The notes under the pieces were generated by a model that had not been told where the DNA came from, did no database searches, and saw nothing but the letters and a program-made list of their open reading frames with translations. A stretch of DNA of 64,000 nucleotides from an uncultured Acetatifactor sp. Lineage in GTDB: Bacteria > Bacillota > Clostridia > Lachnospirales > Lachnospiraceae. This document shows, one piece after another, positions 14,643 to 23,418 of the stretch (positions within the stretch are counted from its first letter, which is position 1; the number at the start of each line of letters is the position of its first letter). Position numbers and translations under genes: made by a program. Where the stretch lies: NCBI GenBank assembly GCA_947625675.1, contig CANQPH010000002.1:35811-99810 (forward strand). Reading direction: 5' to 3'.

Positions 14643-17077
14643 GCCTTATCCTTCTTTCCAGAAGACTTTGCTTTCTTTTCCGCAGGCTTTAATGTTTTCT
14701 TTTCCGATGCCTTTACGGTTTCTTTCTTTTTCGCCAGTTCCCCATGCTTCGCTTGCTCCGCATGCTCCGCTGGCTTTTCGGTCACGGATTTTGATTTCTT
14801 CTTCGTCGGCGCATTCTTGCGGATCCTCCTGGCGATCACCTTTTCCAGTTCTTCCGGAGTGTAAGGCACGTACTGCAGGATGCTCAGGGAAAGAGGCGCC
14901 AGCTTCACCTTGATGGAGATCTGGCTGTCGTCCCAGGCCAGGTCCTCGGCCTTCTTGATCCGGCCGTTCACGATGCCCGTGCCGCCGTATTTTTCGGCGT
15001 CCGTGTTGAGGATTTCCTTATATTTTCCCTCAAAAGGAACCCCGATGGTGAGCTCTTTTTCCACCCCGGAGAAGTTGGCCGCCACGATCAGGGTGTCCTC
15101 CTGATCGACGCCTTTCCTCTGGAAGGTCACGAAGCACTCCTGATAGGCGATACAGTTGATCCACTGAAAACCTTCAGGAGAATCGTTCAGCTCGTACAGG
15201 GCCTTGTTGGTGCGGTAAAGATGGTTCAAATCCTCCACCAATTTGGCGATGCCGGCGTGTTCCGGCACCTCCAGCAAATTCCATTCCACCCTTCTGGCCT
15301 CGTTCCACTCGTCGAATTCTCCCAGATCCTGGCCCATGAACAGAAGCTTCTTGCCGGGATGGGTCATCATATAGGCATAGCTCAAACGAAGATTGGCGAA
15401 CTTGCTCTCCCGGTCCCCCGGCATCTTGCCGATCAGGGTAGCCTTGCCGTGCACCACTTCGTCATGAGAAAACACCAGGATGAACTTTTCGCTGTAGGTA
15501 TAGATCATGCTGAAGGTCAGTTCGTGATGATGATGGCTTCTGAAATAAGGATCGTTTCTGATATAACCCAGATAATCGTTCATGAAGCCCATATTCCATT
15601 TCAGATCGTAACCCAATCCGCCATGATCCAGATCTCCCGTGATCATGGGGAAGGCGGTGCTTTCCTCCGCAATGGAAAGGACTCCCGGATTCCTTTTTTT
15701 CATAATGGAATTCAGGTGTTTGATCATCTCGATGGCTTCCAGGTTCTCCTTGCCGCCGTACATGTTGGGGATCCACTCCCCGCTCTTGCGGCCATAATCC
15801 AGGTACAGCATGCTGGCCACCGCATCCATCCGGATTCCATCGGCATGGAACTTCTCCACCCAGTAAAGGGCGTTGGCGATCAGGTAATTGGATACCTCCG
15901 GCCTTCCGTAATTGTAGATCAAAGTGCCCCAATGAGGGTGGAAGCCCTGCCTGGGATCCTTGTGCTCATAGAGACAGGTGCCGTCGAAATTGGACAGGCC
16001 ATAAGTATCCCGGGGAAAATGAGCCGGCACCCAGTCCAAAATCACGCCGATCCCGGCCTTGTGCAGTTCGTTGACAAAATACATGAAATCCCTGGGAGAA
16101 CCATACCGGGCCGTGGGGGCATAATAGCCGATGACCTGATAGCCCCAGGAACCGTCGAAAGGATGCTCCATCACCGGCATCAGTTCCACATGGGTATAGC
16201 CCATTTTTTTCACATAAGGAATGAGCTTGTCCGCAATGGTGCGATAATTGGCGTAATAAGCGCCCTCCTCCGGGTCGGCGAAGGAGCCCAGGTACATCTC
16301 GTAGACGCTCACCGGCGCATTGCCGGTCTGGAACGCTTCCCGATTCGCCACGAATTCCTGATCCTCCCAGGGAAATTCCCGCAGATCTGCGATCACGGAA
16401 GCCGTTTCGGGCCGAAGCTGGGCGGCGCTTCCATAAGGGTCCGACTTTAAATACACCAGACCGCCCGTCATTTTCAGCTCATATTTATAATTGTCCCCGG
16501 CCTTGGCCCCCGGCACGAAAAGATCGAAAATACCGGAATCCCAGAGACGCCTCATCTGATAAATGCGGCCGTCCCATTGATTGAAATCTCCCACCACGCT
16601 GACCCGCAGGGCATTGGGGGCCCAAACCGCAAAATAAGTGCCTTCCTCTCCGTCCAGGACGCAGGGATGGGCTCCCAGCTTCTCATAAACGGTATAATGG
16701 ATCCCGTGCTTGAATTTCTCCGTATCCTCCCTGGTGATCAGGGGTTCGTGGCGGTAGGGATCCCCCTCGGTGAGCCTCTCTCCTCCCTCATACCGCACCA
16801 GATAGCGGTAAGGAGGAAGCTTGACTCTGTTGAGCAGCACGGCAAAGAAGCCCTGCTCGTCCGCCATCTCCATTTCCGCCTCCGAGGACACTGTTTTTTC
16901 CTCCGTATTCTCCAAAAACTGAATCTTGACAGAAACAGCTTCCGGGAAAAAGGCCTGCACCAGCGTCTGGTTTCCCACCCGATGGGGTCCCAGCAAATCC
17001 TGAGGATGATCGCTTTCCGAATAAACAATCTCTTCAATCTGCGGCCAATTCATTAGTTTGTAAAGTTTATCGTTCAT
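14639..17077 (-). CDS. glgB: 1,4-alpha-glucan (glycogen) branching enzyme with Lys/Ala-rich tail
   Basis: 812 aa. An N-terminal domain and CBM48 (YFAVWAPNALRVSVVGDFNQWDG, 148-170) precede a GH13 barrel with all catalytic residues: D418 in DGIRMDAVASM, E471 in SIAEEST and D539 in FSHDEVVHG. The enzyme makes alpha-1,6 branches in glycogen. After the C-terminal beta domain, about 50 extra residues are almost wholly Lys, Ala, Glu and Ser (HAEQAKHGELAKKKETVKAS), resembling a histone-H1-like or polyanion-binding tail not usual for GlgB. GGAGG lies very close to ATG 17077, so a slightly later start (MNW) is possible. Overlaps mscS by 4 bp. Confidence 0.95.
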   Translation of the reverse strand: MNDKLYKLMNWPQIEEIVYSESDHPQDLLGPHRVGNQTLVQAFFPEAVSVKIQFLENTEEKTVSSEAEMEMADEQGFFAVLLNRVKLPPYRYLVRYEGGERLTEGDPYRHEPLITREDTEKFKHGIHYTVYEKLGAHPCVLDGEEGTYFAVWAPNALRVSVVGDFNQWDGRIYQMRRLWDSGIFDLFVPGAKAGDNYKYELKMTGGLVYLKSDPYGSAAQLRPETASVIADLREFPWEDQEFVANREAFQTGNAPVSVYEMYLGSFADPEEGAYYANYRTIADKLIPYVKKMGYTHVELMPVMEHPFDGSWGYQVIGYYAPTARYGSPRDFMYFVNELHKAGIGVILDWVPAHFPRDTYGLSNFDGTCLYEHKDPRQGFHPHWGTLIYNYGRPEVSNYLIANALYWVEKFHADGIRMDAVASMLYLDYGRKSGEWIPNMYGGKENLEAIEMIKHLNSIMKKRNPGVLSIAEESTAFPMITGDLDHGGLGYDLKWNMGFMNDYLGYIRNDPYFRSHHHHELTFSMIYTYSEKFILVFSHDEVVHGKATLIGKMPGDRESKFANLRLSYAYMMTHPGKKLLFMGQDLGEFDEWNEARRVEWNLLEVPEHAGIAKLVEDLNHLYRTNKALYELNDSPEGFQWINCIAYQECFVTFQRKGVDQEDTLIVAANFSGVEKELTIGVPFEGKYKEILNTDAEKYGGTGIVNGRIKKAEDLAWDDSQISIKVKLAPLSLSILQYVPYTPEELEKVIARRIRKNAPTKKKSKSVTEKPAEHAEQAKHGELAKKKETVKASEKKTLKPAEKKAKSSGKKDKA

Positions 17078-17295
17078 ACCTCCATCCTATCTGCGTGTGC
17101 GACACGCCCAAAATTCATTGCGCCGGGTTCGCTTTTTTTCCGGCACTATCTCCCGCACAGGCGCCTCCCCGGCATCTGCGCAGTGCGTCTTTCCTTCAAA
17201 GACGCCGCCTCCTCATTTGAAACTTTGAAACCCCTGAAACCTGCGATCTCTCGAAAACGCAGAGCCCCACCGAGGCTTCCAATCTAATCCTCCCT

Positions 17296-18606
17296 CTAGT
17301 CTCTCAGAGAATGCAGGAACAATCCGCTCCGAAGCTTGGGCTCGAACCAGGTGGACTTGGGGGGCATCAGCCTTCCCACATCCGCCACGGCGAACAACTC
17401 CTGAATAGAAGTGGGATACAGGGAAAAAGCCACCTTCATGCCATCCGATATGCGGGATACGCCGGATACCTCTCCCGCACCGGGCGCAACCACTGCGGCT
17501 TGGGCCCTTTGAAGACCTCCTACTCTGCGCTCCAGCTCCTTAAGCCCCCGGATGCCTCCCACGAAATCGATCCGCTTGTCCGTCTTGGGATCCTGAATTC
17601 CCAGAATCGGTCCCAGCAAATAATTCTGCAAAATGGACACGTCCAGCCCGTCCACCGCATCCCGGCTACAGATGGCTTCTTTGGCGGTGAGCACATACCA
17701 GGTTCCGTCCAGGTACATGCCGAATTCACCCTTTTTTTCAGGCTTGTATGGAACTTTATCCGCCTCCTTCACCAGGAAATTCTCTTCCACCTGCGCCAGG
17801 AATTCTTCTTTCGTCAGCCCATTTAGATCCATCACCACCCGGTTATAGTCCAGGATGGCCAGCTCGTCCTCCGGGAACAGCACCGCCAGAAAATAATTGA
17901 ACTCCTCCTCCCCGGTGTAGCCCGGATGCTCTTCCCGCCGCTTCAAGCCCACCTTCACGGCGGAGGCGCACCTGTGGTGCCCGTCGGCGATATACACGGC
18001 CCCAAGCTCCCCGAAAAAAGCCCGCACCCGCTCCGTCTCTTCCCGGCGGATGATCCAGACCCGATGCCCTACTCCGTCCTCGGACACGAAATCATACAAG
18101 GGCTTCTCTTCCATGGTCCGCTCCATGATCTCCCGAAGCCCCCCATGGGAACGATAAGCCAGAAAAATAGGGCCGGTCTGAGCATCGCAGACGTCCACGT
18201 GCCGGATGCGGTCCGCTTCCTTGTCCGCCCTGGTGTTTTCATGCTTTTTGATGACATCGTTCAGGTAATCGTCAATGGAGGCGCAGGCCGTGATACCGGT
18301 CTGCTTCCGCCCCTTCATCTCCTGCTGGTATACATAATAACGAGGCTCGTCCTCCCGAACGAACCATCCTTCCCCAATCTCCTGCCACAAAAGCTCCCTG
18401 GCCTTCTCGTACACCTGGGGCCCATACATATCCGCATCCGGAGAAAACCAGCATTCCGCCCGGTCGATCCCCAGAAAAGATTTGGGATTCTTCTTCACCA
18501 CCTCTGCGGCTTCCTCCCTGCTGTACACGTCATAAGGCAGGGCCGCAATCTCTCTCTCCAGTCCCGGAGCGGGCCTGTAAGCCCGAAAAGGTCTGATATC
18601 CGCCAT
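17296..18606 (-). CDS. DUF1015 family protein
   Basis: 436 aa starting at ATG 18606 with AGAGGT upstream. The opening ADIRPFRAYRPAPG...LPYDVYSREEA and the internal YIADGHHRCASAVK are hallmarks of DUF1015, a soluble family of unknown biochemical role. It is often found beside serC and serA in Firmicutes, and here those genes lie 0.8 kb upstream on the same strand, separated by a small plus-strand gene and a structured repeat. A role in serine or phosphoserine metabolism is suggested by context only. A good promoter at 18668-18696 indicates separate transcription. Confidence 0.88.
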   Translation of the reverse strand: MADIRPFRAYRPAPGLEREIAALPYDVYSREEAAEVVKKNPKSFLGIDRAECWFSPDADMYGPQVYEKARELLWQEIGEGWFVREDEPRYYVYQQEMKGRKQTGITACASIDDYLNDVIKKHENTRADKEADRIRHVDVCDAQTGPIFLAYRSHGGLREIMERTMEEKPLYDFVSEDGVGHRVWIIRREETERVRAFFGELGAVYIADGHHRCASAVKVGLKRREEHPGYTGEEEFNYFLAVLFPEDELAILDYNRVVMDLNGLTKEEFLAQVEENFLVKEADKVPYKPEKKGEFGMYLDGTWYVLTAKEAICSRDAVDGLDVSILQNYLLGPILGIQDPKTDKRIDFVGGIRGLKELERRVGGLQRAQAAVVAPGAGEVSGVSRISDGMKVAFSLYPTSIQELFAVADVGRLMPPKSTWFEPKLRSGLFLHSLRD

Positions 18607-18667
18607 CTTTTACCTCTTTCTCTTCTTCCTCGTTTTCAATAAATAAAAAATATACTTTTTCCTTTTC

Positions 18668-18696
18668 ATTTTAACAAAAATTGGTATACAACTCAA
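18668..18696 (-). promoter_or_regulatory. Promoter of the DUF1015 gene
   Basis: On the minus strand TTGAGT (18691-18696) and TAAAAT (18668-18673) are 17 bp apart, about 62 bp upstream of ATG 18606. Confidence 0.6.
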
Positions 18697-18739
18697 GGGT
18701 TTGATGGTAAAATATGAAAATAAATGTTACCACTCACGG

Positions 18740-18885
18740 CAGGGATTCGTCCCTGGGCATAAGGGCTCACATCACAAGGTGATGTGAGCATCCTGCGTAG
18801 AAAAGCGGTTGGGAAAGCTAGCTTTCCCACACGCTTTCTTACGCAGGATGTCCATGCCGCCTGTGGCGGCAGACCCTTATGCCCA
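18740..18885. repeat. Structured intergenic repeat, copy A (outer stem with three hairpins)
   Basis: An outer 12-bp perfect stem TGGGCATAAGGG (18754-18765) with CCCTTATGCCCA (18874-18885) closes three hairpins. Hairpin 1 is CTCACATCAC/GTGATGTGAG (18766-18788). The central long hairpin (18789-18850) has base CATCCTGCGTA/TACGCAGGATG and a perfect 18-bp palindromic tip GGGAAAGCTAGCTTTCCC (18811-18828). Hairpin 3 is GCCGCC/GGCGGC (18856-18870). A small CAGGGA-TTCG-TCCCTG hairpin sits at its left edge. Copy B is at 28295-28428. It fills most of the 443-bp spacer 18607-19049, where no gene is supported; short ORFs over it are by-products of the palindromes. Confidence 0.85.
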
Positions 18886-19049
18886 AGAAATAATTCGGTG
18901 CCGTAATTGGTCACTTCTCCCGCATAAGCAAAACGTAGAGTGGCGCAAGCCACGACAGACGGCGCAAGCCGGCTGGTTTTGCGCATGCGGAATCATGTGA
19001 GATAAAATAACCATAAATGATAACCCCAAAACAGAAAGGTCGTGAAAAT

Positions 19050-19328
19050 ATGACATCAGAAGAAAAACAGATTTTGGACAGAATCAATGCCTATGCGGAA
19101 AAGGTCATGGGGGACATCGATCCCCAGAAGGTTCCCGTTTCCACCCAGTTGGAAAAACTGAAACCCATCATGGAAGAAATCGCCGCCGAGAAAAAAATGA
19201 GCCTGGAGGATTTCTTCATCCTCTACATGGATCTCCAGAGCGAGGCTTCCTGTCGCTCCGACGCCAAACTGCGGGAAGAACTGCAGGATCTGAACGAAGG
19301 CGAAGGAATGCCTCTTTTGTATCGGTGA
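19050..19328 (+). CDS. Hypothetical small acidic helical protein
   Basis: 92 aa, no membrane segment or signal. ATG 19050 has GAAAGG about 10 nt upstream. The sequence looks fully helical and acidic (SEEKQILDRINAYAEKVMGD, EKKMSLEDFFILYMDLQSE) and ends GMPLLYR. I do not recognise the family. It is a single-gene unit, the only plus-strand gene between DUF1015 and serA, and is followed at 40 bp by a bidirectional terminator. Confidence 0.65.
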   Translation: MTSEEKQILDRINAYAEKVMGDIDPQKVPVSTQLEKLKPIMEEIAAEKKMSLEDFFILYMDLQSEASCRSDAKLREELQDLNEGEGMPLLYR

Positions 19329-19367
19329 CATGTTTTGCCCGTTCGTTTTCCACAGACAGAAGCAGTA

Positions 19368-19399
19368 AAAAACGGCATAACCGAACTCATGCCGTTTTT
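19368..19399. terminator. Bidirectional terminator between the small ORF and serA
   Basis: AAAAACGGCAT (19368-19378) pairs perfectly with ATGCCGTTTTT (19389-19399). A and T tracts on both sides let it serve the plus-strand small gene and the minus-strand serA that ends at 19434. Confidence 0.85.
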
Positions 19400-19433
19400 G
19401 CAATCATGAATAAAAATTCCGCTTCCGCCCCAT

Positions 19434-20600
19434 TTACCCCTTGACGATCCTCACCCGGAACACGCCGTCGATGGCTTCCAGTTCCTTCACCATCTCCGCC
19501 GTGGGAGGCACTTCCACGTCCAGCAGCGTGTAGGCGTACTCCCCTCTGGACTTGTTGGTCATGTCGGTGATGTTGATGCCGTTTCTGCCGAAGCAGGCGG
19601 TGAACTGGGTGATCATGTTGGCCACGTTCTTGTGGAACACCGCCACCCGTCCGTTCTGAGTACAGACGCCCATGTCACAGCTGGGGTAATTGACGCTGTT
19701 TGCGATGTTGCCGTTTTCCAGATAATTGATCATCTGCTTCACGGCCATCTTGGCACAGTTATCCTCGGACTCCTCCGTGCTGGCTCCCAGGTGCGGGATC
19801 ACGATACAGCCAGGCTGCCCCGCCGTGGTGGAGTTGGGAAAATCGGACACGTAACGGCGCACCTTGCCCTCTCCGATGGCCTTCAGCACGTCCTCTTCTT
19901 TCACCAGCAGATCCCTGGCGAAGTTCAGGATCACCACGCCGTCCTTCATCTTGGCGATGGCTCCCTCGTCGATCATGCCCTTGGTGGAATCCAGGAGGGG
20001 CACATGAATGGTGATGTAATCGCAGTCCCCATAAATATCGTCCACGTTCAGCACGTGCTTCACGCTTCTGCTCAGGCTCCAGGCCGCATCCACGGACAGA
20101 TAGGGATCATAGCCGTAGACCTCCATGCCCAGGCCGATGGCGGCGTTGGCCACCTTGGCCCCAATGGCTCCCAGACCGATGACGCCCAGCTTCTTGCCTT
20201 CCAGCTCCGTCCCTGCGAATTTCTTCTTCTCTTTCTCGGCGGCCTTGGCGATTCCGGCGTCCCCCGCATCGGATTTCACCCATTCAATGCCACCCACCAC
20301 GTCTCTGGCGGCCAACAGCATTCCGGCGATCACCAATTCCTTCACTCCGTTGGCGTTGGCACCGGGGGTGTTGAACACCACGATGCCCTTTTCCGCACAC
20401 TTGTCCAGAGGGATGTTGTTGACCCCGGCCCCGGCCCTGGCCACCGCCAGAAGCTTATCCGGCAGCTCCATCTCATGCATGGAAGCGCTCCGCACCAGGA
20501 TGCCGTCCGCCTCCGCCGCATTTTCCGTCAGGGAATAGTTGGCGGTCAGTCTCTCCAGACCCACTTTGGAAATAGGATTTAAGCAATGTATCTGAAACAT
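19434..20600 (-). CDS. serA: D-3-phosphoglycerate dehydrogenase
   Basis: 388 aa. ATG 20600 is chosen for the AGAGGTG site and because homology starts at MFQIHCLNPIS. The NAD-binding GVIGLGAIGAKVA is at about 139-151, and catalytic residues lie around LNFARD and IPHLGASTEESEDN. The C-terminal 75 residues form an ACT-type domain (GVCTQNGRVAVFHKNVANMI ... EYAYTLLDVE), a likely serine sensor. The enzyme oxidises 3-phosphoglycerate, the first step of serine synthesis. serC lies 46 bp upstream and the promoter at 21788 probably serves both. Confidence 0.95.
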   Translation of the reverse strand: MFQIHCLNPISKVGLERLTANYSLTENAAEADGILVRSASMHEMELPDKLLAVARAGAGVNNIPLDKCAEKGIVVFNTPGANANGVKELVIAGMLLAARDVVGGIEWVKSDAGDAGIAKAAEKEKKKFAGTELEGKKLGVIGLGAIGAKVANAAIGLGMEVYGYDPYLSVDAAWSLSRSVKHVLNVDDIYGDCDYITIHVPLLDSTKGMIDEGAIAKMKDGVVILNFARDLLVKEEDVLKAIGEGKVRRYVSDFPNSTTAGQPGCIVIPHLGASTEESEDNCAKMAVKQMINYLENGNIANSVNYPSCDMGVCTQNGRVAVFHKNVANMITQFTACFGRNGINITDMTNKSRGEYAYTLLDVEVPPTAEMVKELEAIDGVFRVRIVKG

Positions 20601-20646
20601 TTTCACACCTCTCGTATCATGGATTCCCGTATCACAGAATCTCGTA

Positions 20647-21729
20647 TTATAAATTCTCCGCTTCAAATTTCTTCATGAATTCCACCAGCTTCTCCACACC
20701 TTCCATGGGCATGGCGTTGTAAATGCTGGCCCTCATGCCGCCCACGGTCCGGTGTCCCTTCAGATTCACAAAGCCCGCCGCCGTGGCCTCCTTCACGAAC
20801 TTGGCGTCCAGCTCCTCGTTTCCGGTGACGAAGGGGACGTTCATCAGAGACCGGTCTTCCTTGCGCACCGTGCCTCGAAACAGCTTGCTTTCGTCCAGAT
20901 AATCATAAAGGATCTTCGCCTTCTTCTCGTTATATTCCTTCATGGCCTCCAGGCCGCCCATCTTCTTCAGCCACTTGAAGACCTTGCCGCAGATATAGAT
21001 GCCGTAAGCGGGAGGGGTGTTGTACAGGGACTCGTTGTCCGCATGGATCTTGTAGCGCAGCATGGTGGGGGTTCCGGGCAGCACGTCCTCGGTGATCAAA
21101 TCCTCTCTGATGATCACGATGACCACTCCGGCAGGCCCGATGTTCTTCTGCGCACCGCCATAGATCAGACCATACTTGGTCACGTCCACGGGCTCGGACA
21201 GGAAACAGCTGGACACGTCCGCCACCAGGGGCTTTCCTTTGGTGTTGGGCAGGGTCTTGTACTTGGTGCCATAGATGGTATTGTTCTCACAGATATATAC
21301 GTAATCCGCATCCTCGCTGATAGGCAGATCGGAACAATCCGGGATATAGGAAAAGGTCTTATCCTCGGAAGAAGCGATCTTGTTGGCCTTTCCGTAGAGA
21401 CAGGCCTCCTGGTAGGCCTTCTTGGCCCACTGTCCAGTCACGATATAGTCCGCCACCTTGTTCTTCATCAGATTCATGGGGATCATGGCGAACTGCTGGC
21501 TGGCGCCGCCCTGCAAAAACAGCACCTTGTAATTGTCGGGAATGTTCATCAACTCCCTCAAATCCGCTTCCGCATCCTTGATGATCTTATCATAGGTCTT
21601 GGAACGATGGCTCATCTCCATGACGGACATGCCGCTTCCTCTGTAATCCAGCATTTCCTCCGCCGCTTCCCGGAGCACTTCTTCCGGCAGCACCGCAGGC
21701 CCCGCTGAAAAATTATATACTCTGGACAT
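20647..21729 (-). CDS. serC: Phosphoserine aminotransferase
   Basis: 360 aa. ATG 21729 follows AGGAGGA. NFSAGPAVLPEEVL at 6-19 is the family opening, and the PLP lysine is K195 in YGGAQKNIGPAGV. The enzyme makes phosphoserine from 3-phosphohydroxypyruvate and glutamate. serC-serA is an operon here; a serB phosphatase is not in the window. Confidence 0.95.
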   Translation of the reverse strand: MSRVYNFSAGPAVLPEEVLREAAEEMLDYRGSGMSVMEMSHRSKTYDKIIKDAEADLRELMNIPDNYKVLFLQGGASQQFAMIPMNLMKNKVADYIVTGQWAKKAYQEACLYGKANKIASSEDKTFSYIPDCSDLPISEDADYVYICENNTIYGTKYKTLPNTKGKPLVADVSSCFLSEPVDVTKYGLIYGGAQKNIGPAGVVIVIIREDLITEDVLPGTPTMLRYKIHADNESLYNTPPAYGIYICGKVFKWLKKMGGLEAMKEYNEKKAKILYDYLDESKLFRGTVRKEDRSLMNVPFVTGNEELDAKFVKEATAAGFVNLKGHRTVGGMRASIYNAMPMEGVEKLVEFMKKFEAENL

Positions 21730-21787
21730 CTTTTTCCTCCTGTCATATTGATACAATATGTTCTTTTTTGGCTATAAAACAATCAAC

Positions 21788-21816
21788 ATTGTAAACGCTT
21801 CGGACGCTTTAGTCAA
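21788..21816 (-). promoter_or_regulatory. Promoter of serC-serA
   Basis: On the minus strand TTGACT (21811-21816) and TACAAT (21788-21793) are 17 bp apart, about 59 bp upstream of the serC start. Confidence 0.7.
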
Positions 21817-21855
21817 CTGCATTGTTAAATTATTTTCCGATTTGGTACTAAAGTC

Positions 21856-23355
21856 CTAATAGAATACCACCACCGGCATCCCGATTTCCGCCTGATCATA
21901 TAGTTCCGCCGCCTTTTCCAGAGGCAAATTGATGCAGCCGTGGGAACCGTTGGTCTTGTAGATTTCCCCGCCGAATTCGGATCGCCACCTGGCGTCATGG
22001 AGACCGATGTTTTTATAAACAGGCATCCAATATTTCACCGGAGAAGCGTAGCCGGGCCCCCGGAGGGTACGGTTGCGCTGCTTGGAATACACGTAGTAAA
22101 CCCCTTCCGGCGTCCCCATGCGTCTCCTGGTGTTGCCGGTCACGATGTCCGTATCGATCACGCACTCTCCCTTGCTGTAAAAGTACAGCTTCTGGGAAGT
22201 CATGTCCACTTCGATGTAAGTGTCCCCAATATCGTTTCTGCCCCGGGCATAGGCTTCTTTCTTGTAGGTAGGGACATGGGTCTCCTGAAAAGAACGGTCA
22301 CTTTCCACGCACCTTTGCAGAACGTCCCGCAAGTAAGCCCTCTCTTCTTCGCCGTCCAGCTCCGTCCCGTAGGTTCCCGCCGGTACCGTCACCAGATCGC
22401 CCCTCGTGGACTGGAATTCCCGATCCTTTTCCATGGTATTGTATTCTTCCAACAGACCGGATATGAACGCCTCGGCTTTTTCTTCCCGAATCTGAAGCTT
22501 TCCGTCCTCTCCCAGCAGGGGAAGCCCTTCCCCGTCCGTCTCCAGGAAATCCGTCAGTTCGGGGGCTCCCAGTCTGATCTGCTCCGCTCCCATGTCATAG
22601 GTGACCGCACAGCCCTGGTAAACGCAAAGCTTCTCCCAAAGGTCCAGAAGTCCCCGTTCCTCCTGGCCATAGGGAAGATCCTCATAGCAGTCCTCCTCCA
22701 GGAGCACTTCCTCCTGCCCACTGGAAACCGCCTGCAACAGCTTCTCGTACCCCGCCTCGATATCCAGGTGGCGCTTTGTGAAATCCTGCAGCGCATACCC
22801 TTCTTCCGTCCTCTCCAGCCGGACTCCGGTTTCCCTGTCTTTTTCCCGGGTCACGAAGGAAGTTTCTTCCCAGGCCTTGCGCAAAAGGGCTTCCTCCACC
22901 TGAAAATTCGGTTCCAGGTGAAACTCCTTTTTTCCCCGAAAAAGATCCGGCAGCCACAGGAAAAGGTTCCGACGCTCCAGACAGGTCTGCAGGGCCGCCG
23001 TATAATCTTCCCGATAACCGCATTCTCCCAGATCCACGGCTTCTTCTTGGATGGCCGCTTCGCCAACGCTCGCTTCCCGGCTGTCCTCTTCGCTGCCTTC
23101 TTCCCGAAGGGCTTCTTCGCCGCCCTCTTCCCGAATGATAAGGATGGGAGCTTCTGTCCGGGACAAAAGCTCCGCATTCACTTCTTCTATGGTCATTCCC
23201 GTGCAATAAATCCCGTTGATCCAGGTATTGACGCCGAAGCCCTCCTGATAATACAGGGCCAGGGCCAGATACCCCAATCCCGCTATCGCTATCAGCAGGA
23301 CCGCCCCCAAGGCGATGCGGAATTTCTTACGCTTTTCGGATTTCATGATGCTCAT
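21856..23355 (-). CDS. Membrane-anchored L,D-transpeptidase (YkuD) with PG-binding region
   Basis: 499 aa. A basic N-terminus (MKSEKRKKFR) and one membrane helix (IALGAVLLIAIAGLGYLALAL) place the rest outside the cell. The C-terminal YkuD domain carries GSHGCINLP with catalytic Cys474 and His472. The middle resembles the PG_binding_4 repeats that precede YkuD in clostridial enzymes. These enzymes form 3-3 cross-links in peptidoglycan. An acidic repeat insert (REEGGEEALREEGSEEDSRE) lies near residues 85-110. The start is uncertain: ATG 23355 (site GGGGAG, long spacing) or 23412, just past the ilvB stop. It probably reads through from ilvB, an odd operon partner. Confidence 0.85.
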   Translation of the reverse strand: MSIMKSEKRKKFRIALGAVLLIAIAGLGYLALALYYQEGFGVNTWINGIYCTGMTIEEVNAELLSRTEAPILIIREEGGEEALREEGSEEDSREASVGEAAIQEEAVDLGECGYREDYTAALQTCLERRNLFLWLPDLFRGKKEFHLEPNFQVEEALLRKAWEETSFVTREKDRETGVRLERTEEGYALQDFTKRHLDIEAGYEKLLQAVSSGQEEVLLEEDCYEDLPYGQEERGLLDLWEKLCVYQGCAVTYDMGAEQIRLGAPELTDFLETDGEGLPLLGEDGKLQIREEKAEAFISGLLEEYNTMEKDREFQSTRGDLVTVPAGTYGTELDGEEERAYLRDVLQRCVESDRSFQETHVPTYKKEAYARGRNDIGDTYIEVDMTSQKLYFYSKGECVIDTDIVTGNTRRRMGTPEGVYYVYSKQRNRTLRGPGYASPVKYWMPVYKNIGLHDARWRSEFGGEIYKTNGSHGCINLPLEKAAELYDQAEIGMPVVVFY

Positions 23356-23418
23356 GGCAAATCTTTTGTTCTCCCCTCGGGCGGCTTCCCAGGCCGCCCC
23401 AAACCATGACATTGGAGC

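Noticed and set aside
18693..18986. ORFs of 60-110 codons crossing the structured repeats on both strands (also 28160-28492)
   Set aside because: They are open only because the palindromes lack stop codons; no ribosome site, and the same peptide text ([11 protein letters not shown]) appears on opposite strands of both copies.
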